A stretch of DNA of 13,154 bases. Source: JALYQB01 sp035640155 (GTDB lineage Bacteria > Actinomycetota > Actinomycetes > Mycobacteriales > Pseudonocardiaceae). Both the position numbers and the translations under genes were made by a program. Below the pieces are notes generated by a model that had not been told where the DNA came from, did no database searches, and was given only the letters and a program-made list of their open reading frames with translations. The stretch lies in assembly GCA_035640155.1 (NCBI GenBank), contig DASQWR010000084.1, positions 1-13,154 of the forward strand, written 5' to 3'. Below, one piece after another: positions 6,485-12,936 of the stretch. Each line of letters begins with the position of its first letter. The first letter of the stretch is position 1.

Positions 6485-7186
6485 GTGTACGTCGAGGACA
6501 GGGCCGGCACCGACATCACCGTGTTCGTCGGGGACGAGGAGTACAACGCCGAGGCCGTCGTCGACGTCGACTCCGACGGGGTCGACGAAACCGCGGTGGT
6601 GCAGCGCGACGACGGCAGCGCGCTGGCCTTCTCCGACACCGACGGCGACCGCCGGGCCGACCTGATGGCCCAACTCGACGCGACGGGCGAGGTGACCGGT
6701 CAGGCCGAGTACGACGCCGACACCGGTGACTGGGTCGGCGTCGAGCCGCCCACCGGGGACGCCAGCAGCACCGGCACCGGGGGTGGGAGCACCGAGCAGA
6801 TCAGCGTCGACACCCCGGACGGCGAGGTTGCCGCGGGCCCTACGACCCACGACACCAACGGCGACGGCGTGAAGGACAGCGTCGTGGTGGTGGGCGACGG
6901 TGGCGACGCCACGATCTTCACCGACATCGACGGCGACGGGAGCGCCGACGTGGCCACCGAGATCACCGCCGCGGGTGAGGTGACCGTGGCCGAGTACGCC
7001 GGCGACGGTGAGTGGACCGTGGTCGAGCGCGGCCGCGTCGACGGCGAGGGCTCCTACCAGAGCGCCGATGCCCGCTACGGCGAGGACTGCGAGTGGGATG
7101 ACGGCGGGTGGGGCGACGACGCGCCGGCCCGTGCCGGCAGCGCGGTCACGGTGGACCCGGCGACCGGCCGGTGGACGCACGGCTGA
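6485..7186 (+). CDS. Acidic repeat protein with four DxDxDG-type loops (DUF6802-like)
   Basis: A 233-residue, very acidic protein starting at GTG 6485 behind GAAGGGTG. It consists of two homologous repeats, roughly residues 11-85 and 106-179, joined by a Gly/Ser/Thr linker (about 90-103). Each repeat carries two Asp-rich loops: DVDSDGVDE (27-35) and DTDGDRRAD (51-59), then DTNGDGVKD (123-131) and DIDGDGSAD (147-155). These resemble calcium-binding loops of the EF-hand, dockerin, thrombospondin-3 and FG-GAP kind. Each repeat ends with a similar GEVT...EY.....W motif (69-83 and 164-177). There is no signal peptide or membrane segment. It resembles the actinobacterial DUF6802 type, by recollection only. 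It sits where a third member of an ini-like locus might be but does not look like IniB. Calcium binding is inferred, not shown. Confidence 0.7.
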   Translation: MYVEDRAGTDITVFVGDEEYNAEAVVDVDSDGVDETAVVQRDDGSALAFSDTDGDRRADLMAQLDATGEVTGQAEYDADTGDWVGVEPPTGDASSTGTGGGSTEQISVDTPDGEVAAGPTTHDTNGDGVKDSVVVVGDGGDATIFTDIDGDGSADVATEITAAGEVTVAEYAGDGEWTVVERGRVDGEGSYQSADARYGEDCEWDDGGWGDDAPARAGSAVTVDPATGRWTHG

Positions 7187-7208
7187 GCGGCCGGTCCCTC
7201 CGGCTGGA

Positions 7209-7214
7209 TAGGGT
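7209..7214 (+). promoter_or_regulatory. -10-like element placed for a leaderless tldD transcript
   Basis: TAGGGT fits the actinobacterial TANNNT -10 pattern and ends eight bases before the GTG of tldD. No Shine-Dalgarno is visible upstream of that GTG, and a start site seven or eight bases past the hexamer would coincide with the start codon. The -35 region is unconvincing, so this is a tentative call. Confidence 0.3.
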
Positions 7215-7222
7215 CGGCGGTC

Positions 7223-8746
7223 GTGAGCACTGCACCAGACGGACGGATCGACGAGGCATTCCTCGCCCTCCCGCTGCGCGCGATCGCCGATGCCGCGCTG
7301 GAGCGGGCCTGCGCGCTCGGGGTGGAGCACGCCGACGTCCGCGTCGAGCGGATCACCGGCCAGGTGCTGCGGCTGCGTGACGGGACGGTGGCCACCGCGC
7401 GGGACTCCGAGACCGTCGGGCTCGCGGTGCGGGTGATCGTCGAGGGCACCTGGGGCTTCGCGTCACACGTCGAGCTGACGCCCGAGGCCGCAGCGCGCAC
7501 CGCGGAGCGGGCGGTGCAGGTGGGCATCGCGCTGCGCCCGCTGAACGGCGAGCGGGTGGAGCTCGCCGCCGAGCCGGTGCACGCCGACGCCGTGTGGGTC
7601 GGTGCCCACCAGATCGACCCGCTGACCGTGCCGACCGCGGACAGGGTGGCGCTGCTCGGAGAATGGTCGGCGCGGCTGCTGGCCGCCGACGGCGTCGAGC
7701 ACACCGATGTGCTGTTTCTGGCGGAGCGGGAGACCAAGTTCTACGCCGACTCCGCAGGCACCTCGACCATCCAGCAGCGGGTACGCACGCGTCCCGCGGT
7801 CACCGTGATCGCCGTCGACCGCGCCGGCGGGTCGTTCGAGTCCATGCGCACGGTCGCCCCGCCCACTGCCCGGGGGTGGGAGTACCTCACCGGGACGGGC
7901 TGGGACTGGGACGGCGAGCTTGCGCAGCTGCCGGAGTGGCTCGCGGAGAAGGCCAAGGCGCCCAGCGTGGCGCCGGGGCCGACCGATCTGGTGATCGACC
8001 CGACCAACCTGTGGCTCACCATTCACGAGTCGATCGGCCACGCCACCGAGTACGACCGCGCGATCGGTTACGAGGCTGCCTACGCCGGCTCCTCGTTCGC
8101 CACTCCCGACCAGCTGGGCAGCCTGCGTTACGGCTCCCCGGTCCTGCACGTGACGGGCGACCGCACCGTGGAGCACGGCCTGGCCACCATCGGCTACGAC
8201 GATGACGGTGTCGCGACGTCGAGCTGGGACCTCATCCGGGACGGGACGCTGGTCGGCTACCAGACCGACCGGGTCTTCGCTCACCGGCTCGGGCTGTCGC
8301 GCTCGGCGGGCTGCGCGTTCGCCGACTCCCCGCACCACGTGCCGATCCAGCGGATGGCCAACGTCTCGCTGCAGCCCGACCCGACCACCGACCGGACCGT
8401 CGAGGAGCTCATCTCCGGGGTCGATCGCGGCATCTACGTGGTCGGCGACCGGTCCTGGTCCATCGACATGCAGCGCTACAACTTCCAGTTCACCGGCCAG
8501 CGGTTCTACCGCATCGAGGGCGGGCGCCTCGCCGGTCAGCTCCGAGACGTCGCCTACCAGGCCACCACCACCGACTTCTGGCGCGCGATGGAAGCCGTGG
8601 GCGGGCGCTCGTCCTGGCTGCTCGCCGGCGCGATGAACTGCGGCAAGGCCCAGCCGGGCCAGGTGGCTGCGGTCAGTCACGGGTGCCCACCCGCGCTGTT
8701 CCGGGGCGTCAACGTGCTCAACACCCGCGAGGAGGCCGGCCTGTGA
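7223..8746 (+). CDS. tldD: Metalloprotease TldD, catalytic subunit
   Basis: A 507-residue zinc metalloprotease subunit; in E. coli TldD pairs with PmbA/TldE to form a heteromeric protease that trims unfolded peptides, matures microcin B17 and degrades the CcdA antitoxin. The family's HExxxH motif is present as HESIGH at residues 268-273, followed by ATEYDRAIGYEAAYAGSSFAT. The conserved C-terminal cysteine, a third metal ligand in the family, fits C473 in AMNCGKAQPGQ, and the end GCPPALFRGVNVLNTREEAG is typical. Catalytic residues therefore look intact and length is normal (E. coli 481). The GTG at 7223 is the start that best fits the N-terminus of relatives, although no ribosome site precedes it. 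The gene lies 36 bases after the acidic repeat protein and 34 before pmbA. Confidence 0.93.
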   Translation: MSTAPDGRIDEAFLALPLRAIADAALERACALGVEHADVRVERITGQVLRLRDGTVATARDSETVGLAVRVIVEGTWGFASHVELTPEAAARTAERAVQVGIALRPLNGERVELAAEPVHADAVWVGAHQIDPLTVPTADRVALLGEWSARLLAADGVEHTDVLFLAERETKFYADSAGTSTIQQRVRTRPAVTVIAVDRAGGSFESMRTVAPPTARGWEYLTGTGWDWDGELAQLPEWLAEKAKAPSVAPGPTDLVIDPTNLWLTIHESIGHATEYDRAIGYEAAYAGSSFATPDQLGSLRYGSPVLHVTGDRTVEHGLATIGYDDDGVATSSWDLIRDGTLVGYQTDRVFAHRLGLSRSAGCAFADSPHHVPIQRMANVSLQPDPTTDRTVEELISGVDRGIYVVGDRSWSIDMQRYNFQFTGQRFYRIEGGRLAGQLRDVAYQATTTDFWRAMEAVGGRSSWLLAGAMNCGKAQPGQVAAVSHGCPPALFRGVNVLNTREEAGL

Positions 8747-8780
8747 CCGCCGACGTACTTCTTCCCGCGGAGGCGGCATC

Positions 8781-10160
8781 ATGATCGGGCCCGAGGAGCT
8801 CACGGACACCGCACTCGCTGCGTCCCAGGCCGACGATTGCCTGGTCCTGCTCACCCACACCAGCGAGGCCAACCTGCGCTGGGCGAACAGCACGATGACC
8901 ACCAACGGGCACACCACGTCACGGCGGTTCTCGGTGATCTCGGTGGTGGAAGGAGCCGGTGGGGTCGCGGCCGGCATCGTGGGCGGCACCGGTACCGGCG
9001 CCGACGAGGTCCGCTCGGTCGTCGCCGCGAGCGAGGACGCCGCCCGCCAGTCCGGCCCCGCTCGCGACGTCGCCCCGCTGATCGAACCCGGGGACGCCGG
9101 TGGCGACGCTGCCGACTTCGCAGAGCCTGCATCCGCGACGTCCGTCGCCGTGTTCGCCCGCCTCGCCGGCGAGCTGGCCGAGGCGTTCCGGGGTCAGCTG
9201 CTCTACGGGTTCGCCGAGCACCGGCTGGAGACGACGTGGCTGGCCTCGTCGACCGGGTTGCGGCGGCGCTGGGTGCAGCCCACCGGCACCGTCGAGCTCA
9301 ACGGCAAGGCGGCCGAGGACCTGACCCGCTCCGCGTGGGTCGGGGCCTACACCGCCGACTTCGCTGATGTCGACCTCGGAGCGCTCACCGCGGAGCTGCG
9401 GCGTCGCCTGGAGTGGTCCGCGCGGCAGGTCGAGCTGCCCCCGGGACGCTACGAGACGATCCTGCCCCCGTCGGCGGTGGCAGATTTGATGATCAATCTG
9501 GCGTGGTCGATGGAGGGCCGTCCGGCGCACGAGGGACACTCGGCGTTCTCCTCCGGCGGGGGCACCCGGCTCGGGGAGCGGCTCACCGACCTGCCGCTCA
9601 CCCTGGCCAGTGACCCCGGGGCTCCCGGGCTCGCCACCGAGCCGTTCTTGACCACAACGTCCTCCGGTGATGGCATCAGCGTCTTCGACAACGGCGCCCC
9701 GCTCGGCCGGGTGGAGTGGCTGCGGAACGGAGTCGTCAACGCTCTGGCCTACCCGCGGGCCGCCGCGCGTGAGCTGGGCGGGAGCTTCGCCTCGCCACCG
9801 GGCAACCTGCTGCTGGACGGCGGCGGCGACGCCGTGTCGACCGACGAGATGGTGGCCCGCACCGAGCGTGGGCTGCTGCTGACCTGCCTGTGGTACATCC
9901 GCGAGGTCGATCCGGCATCGCTGCTGCTGACCGGGCTGACCCGGGACGGCGTCTACCTCGTCGAGGGCGGCGAGGTGGTCGGGCAGGTGAACAACTTCCG
10001 GTTCAACGAGAGCCCGATCGGCCTGGTCCGCCGCATGACGGAGGTGGGCGCGACCGGGCGGACGCTGTGCCGCGAGTGGAAGGACTGGTTCAGCCGCACC
10101 GCGATGCCACCGGTGCGGGTGCCCGACTTCCACATGTCCTCGGTCAGCGAGGCGTCCTGA
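8781..10160 (+). CDS. pmbA: PmbA/TldE, non-catalytic partner of TldD
   Basis: A 459-residue protein of the PmbA_TldD family. It starts at ATG 8781 with GGAGG seven bases upstream, a good start. Unlike the upstream gene it has no HExxxH, as expected of the TldE partner, which has no metal site but helps form the enclosed chamber. Family features include the N-terminal sugar-binding-like segment LRWANSTMTTNG (32-43), NGAPLGRVEWLRNGVVNAL, and a C-terminal block with LLLTGLTRDGVYLVEGGEVV and VNNFRFNESPIGLVRRM. Length matches E. coli PmbA (450). It is clearly co-transcribed with tldD. Substrates are not evident: no precursor peptide, cyclodehydratase or microcin-like gene lies in the window, so a housekeeping proteolytic role is the default. 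Confidence 0.92.
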   Translation: MIGPEELTDTALAASQADDCLVLLTHTSEANLRWANSTMTTNGHTTSRRFSVISVVEGAGGVAAGIVGGTGTGADEVRSVVAASEDAARQSGPARDVAPLIEPGDAGGDAADFAEPASATSVAVFARLAGELAEAFRGQLLYGFAEHRLETTWLASSTGLRRRWVQPTGTVELNGKAAEDLTRSAWVGAYTADFADVDLGALTAELRRRLEWSARQVELPPGRYETILPPSAVADLMINLAWSMEGRPAHEGHSAFSSGGGTRLGERLTDLPLTLASDPGAPGLATEPFLTTTSSGDGISVFDNGAPLGRVEWLRNGVVNALAYPRAAARELGGSFASPPGNLLLDGGGDAVSTDEMVARTERGLLLTCLWYIREVDPASLLLTGLTRDGVYLVEGGEVVGQVNNFRFNESPIGLVRRMTEVGATGRTLCREWKDWFSRTAMPPVRVPDFHMSSVSEAS

Positions 10161-10193
10161 CAGCACTTCCCTTCGAGCGCTGGCTGGCAGGTC

Positions 10194-10571
10194 TCACGCC
10201 GCGAACCCGACCAGCCCCAACGCGATTTGGCTGAGTTCCAGTTTACCGGTAACGACCTCGATCACGAACTGTTCGGCTGCATCCTCGTCCAGCGGCTCGC
10301 CGAGCGGGTGACCATTGATCCCGAGGAACAACCACGTCGCGGTCCACGCCAGCCGCTTGTTCCCGTCAACCAGCGCATGATTGCGGCCAAGCGATTCCAT
10401 CAACGCCGCCGCCTTCTCCCAAACGCCTGGGTAGGCGTCCTGCCCGAACACCAAGGACTGCGGGCGAACCACGGCTGATGCGAGGAGGCCGGCGTCACGG
10501 ACAAGCACCTCGCCGCCGACGACCCTCCGGGCTACCTCCACCAGGTCTTCGATCGTGAGGTGGTCGATCAC
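10194..10571 (-). CDS. doc: Doc-family toxin (Fic fold) of a type II toxin-antitoxin module
   Basis: A 125-residue death-on-curing toxin. The Fic-type active-site motif reads HALVDGNKR at residues 65-73: H65, D69, N71 and R73 are present, and lysine 72 replaces the glycine of AMP-transferring Fic proteins. P1 Doc has the same lysine pattern (HIFNDANKR) and phosphorylates elongation factor Tu, so kinase activity is the expected reaction. The second position of the core is Leu rather than Phe (HxL instead of HxF). The N-terminus MIDHLTIEDLVEVARRVVGG and DAGLLASAVVRPQSLVFG are typical of Doc. It starts with GTG at 10571, overlapping the antitoxin stop in a GTGA tetranucleotide, so translation is coupled. 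It converges on pmbA with a gap of 33 bases. Toxin residues appear intact. Confidence 0.9.
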   Translation of the reverse strand: MIDHLTIEDLVEVARRVVGGEVLVRDAGLLASAVVRPQSLVFGQDAYPGVWEKAAALMESLGRNHALVDGNKRLAWTATWLFLGINGHPLGEPLDEDAAEQFVIEVVTGKLELSQIALGLVGFAA

Positions 10572-10771
10572 TGAGCGAGCCGCCTGTTCAGGCCTTCACT
10601 CACCCTCAGCACGTGGTCGAGCGCCTCACGGCGCCGTTGCGTCCGAGCTGCGACGGCGAGCATGAGGACGTCATGCACGTAGTCTTGCAGGCTACGGCCC
10701 TCGGCAGCCGCCTGAGCCCGGATCTCCTCGATCTCGGTTTCCTCGAACCGGACGGGCAGCATCTTCTTCAT
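10568..10771 (-). CDS. Ribbon-helix-helix antitoxin partner of Doc
   Basis: A 67-residue antitoxin and probable autorepressor. A short beta segment MLPVRFEE (residues 4-11) is followed by helix IEEIRAQAAAEG (14-25), a turn, and helix SLQDYVHDVLMLAVA (27-41), the classic RHH dimer fold. The Arg-rich C-terminal tail (ARTQRRREALDHVLRVSEGLNRRL) would bind and neutralise Doc. I start at ATG 10771; the frame opens nine codons further upstream, but those codons lie in the repeat operator. No Shine-Dalgarno precedes the ATG, and a -10-like TATCAT ends seven bases before it, so a leaderless message is possible. A second ATG three codons in (10762) is the alternative start. The stop overlaps the start of doc. 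Confidence 0.85.
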   Translation of the reverse strand: MKKMLPVRFEETEIEEIRAQAAAEGRSLQDYVHDVLMLAVAARTQRRREALDHVLRVSEGLNRRLAQ

Positions 10772-10775
10772 CCAC

Positions 10776-10807
10776 GTGATGATAGCAGCTGATAGCACAT
10801 GATGGCA
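10776..10807 (-). promoter_or_regulatory. Operator/promoter of the antitoxin-doc operon with three phased repeats
   Basis: On the + strand TGATAGCA (10780-10787), TGATAGCA (10790-10797) and TGATGGCA (10800-10807) are direct repeats at exactly 10-bp spacing, one helical turn. In the sense of the operon they read TGCCATCA, TGCTATCA, TGCTATCA. The last overlaps the candidate -10 TATCAT, which ends seven bases before the antitoxin ATG; CTGCCA, 18 bases upstream of that hexamer, is a weak -35. RHH repressors bind arrays of short repeats as adjacent dimers on one DNA face, so this is the expected autoregulatory site. Confidence 0.6.
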
Positions 10808-10839
10808 GACCGATGGGGGGCCAGTGCGCGCGAGGCGGA

Positions 10840-10884
10840 CAGATCGTCCTCGATCGCGTGACGTTTCGGGCGTCGCGCTCTAGC
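10840..10884 (+). promoter_or_regulatory. Candidate promoter of the DUF3311-symporter operon
   Basis: GTGACG (10856-10861) and TAGCAT (10879-10884) are separated by 17 bases and match -35 and -10 consensus at about four of six positions each. Transcription would start near 10891, leaving a leader of about 63 bases before the ATG at 10954. A small inverted repeat GATCG-tcct-CGATC (10840-10853) lies two bases upstream of the -35 and could bind a regulator. Not proven by anything beyond spacing and consensus. Confidence 0.35.
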
Positions 10885-10953
10885 ATCCGGGCACGCCCAC
10901 TCGTCGTCACCGGCCCATCCGCCGGTCGGAACCGCAGGGAGAGGACCGCGCCG

Positions 10954-11256
10954 ATGCCGTCCGGTTCGCCATCCGCCAGTGACTCCCGCTCGCCGGCCCA
11001 CCCAGCGCTGCGCTGGTCCAACTGGAACCTGCTGCTGCTCGTACCGCTCGTGATGCTGATCACCCCGGTGTACAACAGCGACGAGCCGCGGGTGTTCGGG
11101 TTCCCGTTCTTCTACTGGTACCAGTTCCTGTGGGTGCCGATCGGCGTGATCTGCGTGGCGATCGTCTACGCCAAGACCAAGCACATCACCGGTCCCGTCG
11201 ACCGGGGCGCCGACCGGGACGCCGACCGGGACACCCCGCAGGACGGTCGGCTGTGA
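10954..11256 (+). CDS. DUF3311 small membrane protein, accessory to the symporter
   Basis: A 100-residue protein with two membrane helices, about residues 25-40 (NLLLLVPLVMLITPVY) and 52-72 (FFYWYQFLWVPIGVICVAIVY). The helical pair with the linker NSDEPRVFGFPFFYWYQ is the DUF3311 pattern, normally found immediately upstream of sodium:solute symporters of the acetate/monocarboxylate class. I start at ATG 10954 behind AGGGAGAGGA; the frame is open upstream to 10813, but those codons overlap the promoter region and look unlike protein. The C-terminus ends in a 12-base tandem repeat encoding ADRDADRD. The stop TGA overlaps the GTG of the symporter gene, so the two are translationally coupled. The biochemical role of DUF3311 is not known; a small subunit of the transporter is the usual inference. 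Confidence 0.85.
   Translation: MPSGSPSASDSRSPAHPALRWSNWNLLLLVPLVMLITPVYNSDEPRVFGFPFFYWYQFLWVPIGVICVAIVYAKTKHITGPVDRGADRDADRDTPQDGRL
11197..11232 (+). repeat. 12-bp tandem repeat in the DUF3311 tail
   Basis: Two perfect copies of GCCGACCGGGAC (11209-11220 and 11221-11232) follow a degenerate copy GTCGACCGGGGC (11197-11208). Being a multiple of three it preserves the frame and encodes VDRG-ADRD-ADRD in the cytoplasmic tail of the DUF3311 protein. Copy number could vary between strains by slippage. Confidence 0.7.
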
Positions 11257-12914
11257 GCGCGCAGTGGACCGAGCTGGTCGTCTTCACGCTGCTGTTCGGC
11301 CTGGTGACGGTGCTGGGCTTCATGGCCGCCCGCTGGAAGGCCGGCTCCACGCTGGCCCATCTGGACGAGTGGGGGCTCGGCGGCCGCAAGTTCGGCTCGT
11401 GGATCACCTGGTTCCTCGTCGGCGGGGACCTGTACACGGCCTACACCTTCGTGGCGGTGCCCGCGCTGGTGTTCGGGGCCGGCGCGATGGGCTTCTTCGC
11501 GCTGCCCTACACCGTCATCCTGTACCCGATCGTCTTCCTGCCGCTGCTGCGTCTGTGGTCGGTGTCGCGGACCCACGGCTACGTCACTCCCGCTGACTTC
11601 GTCCGCGGCCGCTACGGGTCTTCGACGCTCGCGCTGCTGGTGGCGATCACCGGCATCGTCGCGACGATGCCCTACATCGCGCTGCAGCTCGTGGGGCTGG
11701 AGGCGGTGCTGCGCACGATGGGTCTCAACGGCACCGGGCTGCTCGGGCACGCCCCGCTGTTCGTGGCGTTCCTGATCCTCGCCGTCTACACCTACCGGTC
11801 CGGCCTGCGCGCCCCGGCACTGATCGCGTTCGTCAAGGACCTGTTGATCTACCTCGTGATCCTGGTGGCGGTGGTCTACCTGCCGGCGAAGCTCGGTGGG
11901 TGGGGTTCGATCTTCGACGCCGCCGAGGCGAAGTTCGCCGCCACCGAGAAGACGACCGACGGGCTGGTGCTCGGGCGGAACAACCAGCTGCAGTACGCGA
12001 CCCTGGCGCTGGGCTCGGCGCTGGCACTGTTCCTCTACCCGCACTCGCTGACCGGCGTCCTCGCCGCGCGGGGGCGCAACGTGATCAAGCGGAATATGGT
12101 GGCGCTGCCGGCGTACTCGCTGCTGCTGGGGCTGCTGGCGCTGCTGGGCTTCGCGGCGATCGCGGCCGGCCTGTCGCCGATCGTCAACAACGCGACCGGG
12201 CGGCCGGACTCCAACACGATCATCCCGGTGCTCTTCGACGCCCAGTTCCCGTCCTGGTTCGCCGGGGTCGCGTTCGCCGCGATCGGGATCGGCGCTCTGG
12301 TCCCGGCGGCGATAATGTCGATCGCGGCGGCGAACCTGTGGACCCGCAACATTTACAAGGAGTACCTGCGCCGTGATGCCACCCCGAGGCAGGAGGCGCA
12401 GCAGGCCAAGCTCGCGTCGCTGGTGGTGAAGCTCGGCGCGGTGCTGTTCATCGTCGGGGTCGACCCGCAGTTCTCCATCGACCTGCAGCTGATCGGCGGC
12501 GTGATCATCCTGCAGACGCTGCCGATGGTGGCCATCGCGCTCTACACCCGCTGGTTCCACATCTGGGGCCTGGTCGCGGGCTGGGTGGCGGGCATGGCGT
12601 GGGGCTTCGTAATGCTCTACGGCATTCCCAACCCGGCCGCGGACCGGGAGCACTTCGGCGGCTCGGCACTGCCGCTCGCCGACCTGTCGCTGCTGGGCTG
12701 GGCCCCGTTCGGGGACTCCGCGCTGCAGATCTACGTCGGCTTCGTGGCCCTGGTCGGGAACCTCGTGGTAGCGACGCTGGTGACGCTGGTGCTGCGCCGG
12801 ATGGGCGTGTTCAACGGCACCGACGAGACCGAGGCGGTCGACTACCACGCCGACGAGGGCGACCCCCGCCTCAAGCCGGTCGCTGGAGTGCTGCAGCAAA
12901 CCACCTCCACCTGA
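11253..12914 (+). CDS. mctP: Sodium:solute symporter, monocarboxylate permease MctP class
   Basis: A 553-residue SSS-family (LeuT-fold) transporter with about 13 hydrophobic helices. It starts at GTG 11253 inside the overlap GTGA with the DUF3311 stop, preceded by AGGACGG; the frame extends further upstream, but only inside the DUF3311 gene. Early signatures include LDEWGLGGRKFGSW (37-50), LVGGDLYTAYTF (55-66) and THGYVTPADFVRGRYG (107-122), the SSS motif after helix 3. The combination with an upstream DUF3311 gene and this length fits MctP of Rhizobium and MctC of Corynebacterium, which import pyruvate, acetate, propionate or lactate with a cation. The C-terminus is a short acidic cytoplasmic tail (TDETEAVDYHADEGD). 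The exact substrate is inferred from the family only; other solutes remain possible. Confidence 0.85.
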   Translation: MSAQWTELVVFTLLFGLVTVLGFMAARWKAGSTLAHLDEWGLGGRKFGSWITWFLVGGDLYTAYTFVAVPALVFGAGAMGFFALPYTVILYPIVFLPLLRLWSVSRTHGYVTPADFVRGRYGSSTLALLVAITGIVATMPYIALQLVGLEAVLRTMGLNGTGLLGHAPLFVAFLILAVYTYRSGLRAPALIAFVKDLLIYLVILVAVVYLPAKLGGWGSIFDAAEAKFAATEKTTDGLVLGRNNQLQYATLALGSALALFLYPHSLTGVLAARGRNVIKRNMVALPAYSLLLGLLALLGFAAIAAGLSPIVNNATGRPDSNTIIPVLFDAQFPSWFAGVAFAAIGIGALVPAAIMSIAAANLWTRNIYKEYLRRDATPRQEAQQAKLASLVVKLGAVLFIVGVDPQFSIDLQLIGGVIILQTLPMVAIALYTRWFHIWGLVAGWVAGMAWGFVMLYGIPNPAADREHFGGSALPLADLSLLGWAPFGDSALQIYVGFVALVGNLVVATLVTLVLRRMGVFNGTDETEAVDYHADEGDPRLKPVAGVLQQTTST

Positions 12915-12936
12915 GCCGGAAAGACGGGAGGCGGCG

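Noticed and set aside
6485..7186. Calling the acidic repeat protein IniB
   Set aside because: It follows rather than precedes the GTPases and has none of the Gly/Ala-rich character of mycobacterial IniB; only its neighbourhood is similar.
4544..7330. Minus-strand open frame of 928 codons opposite the IniA-like GTPase and the acidic protein
   Set aside because: Antisense shadow; composition is low-complexity Gly/Arg/His/Val and it crosses three real genes.
7223..10160. A RiPP (microcin-like) maturation cluster built on TldD/PmbA
   Set aside because: I found no precursor peptide, cyclodehydratase, radical SAM or dedicated exporter next to the pair; the ABC exporter is 5 kb away on the other strand behind unrelated genes.
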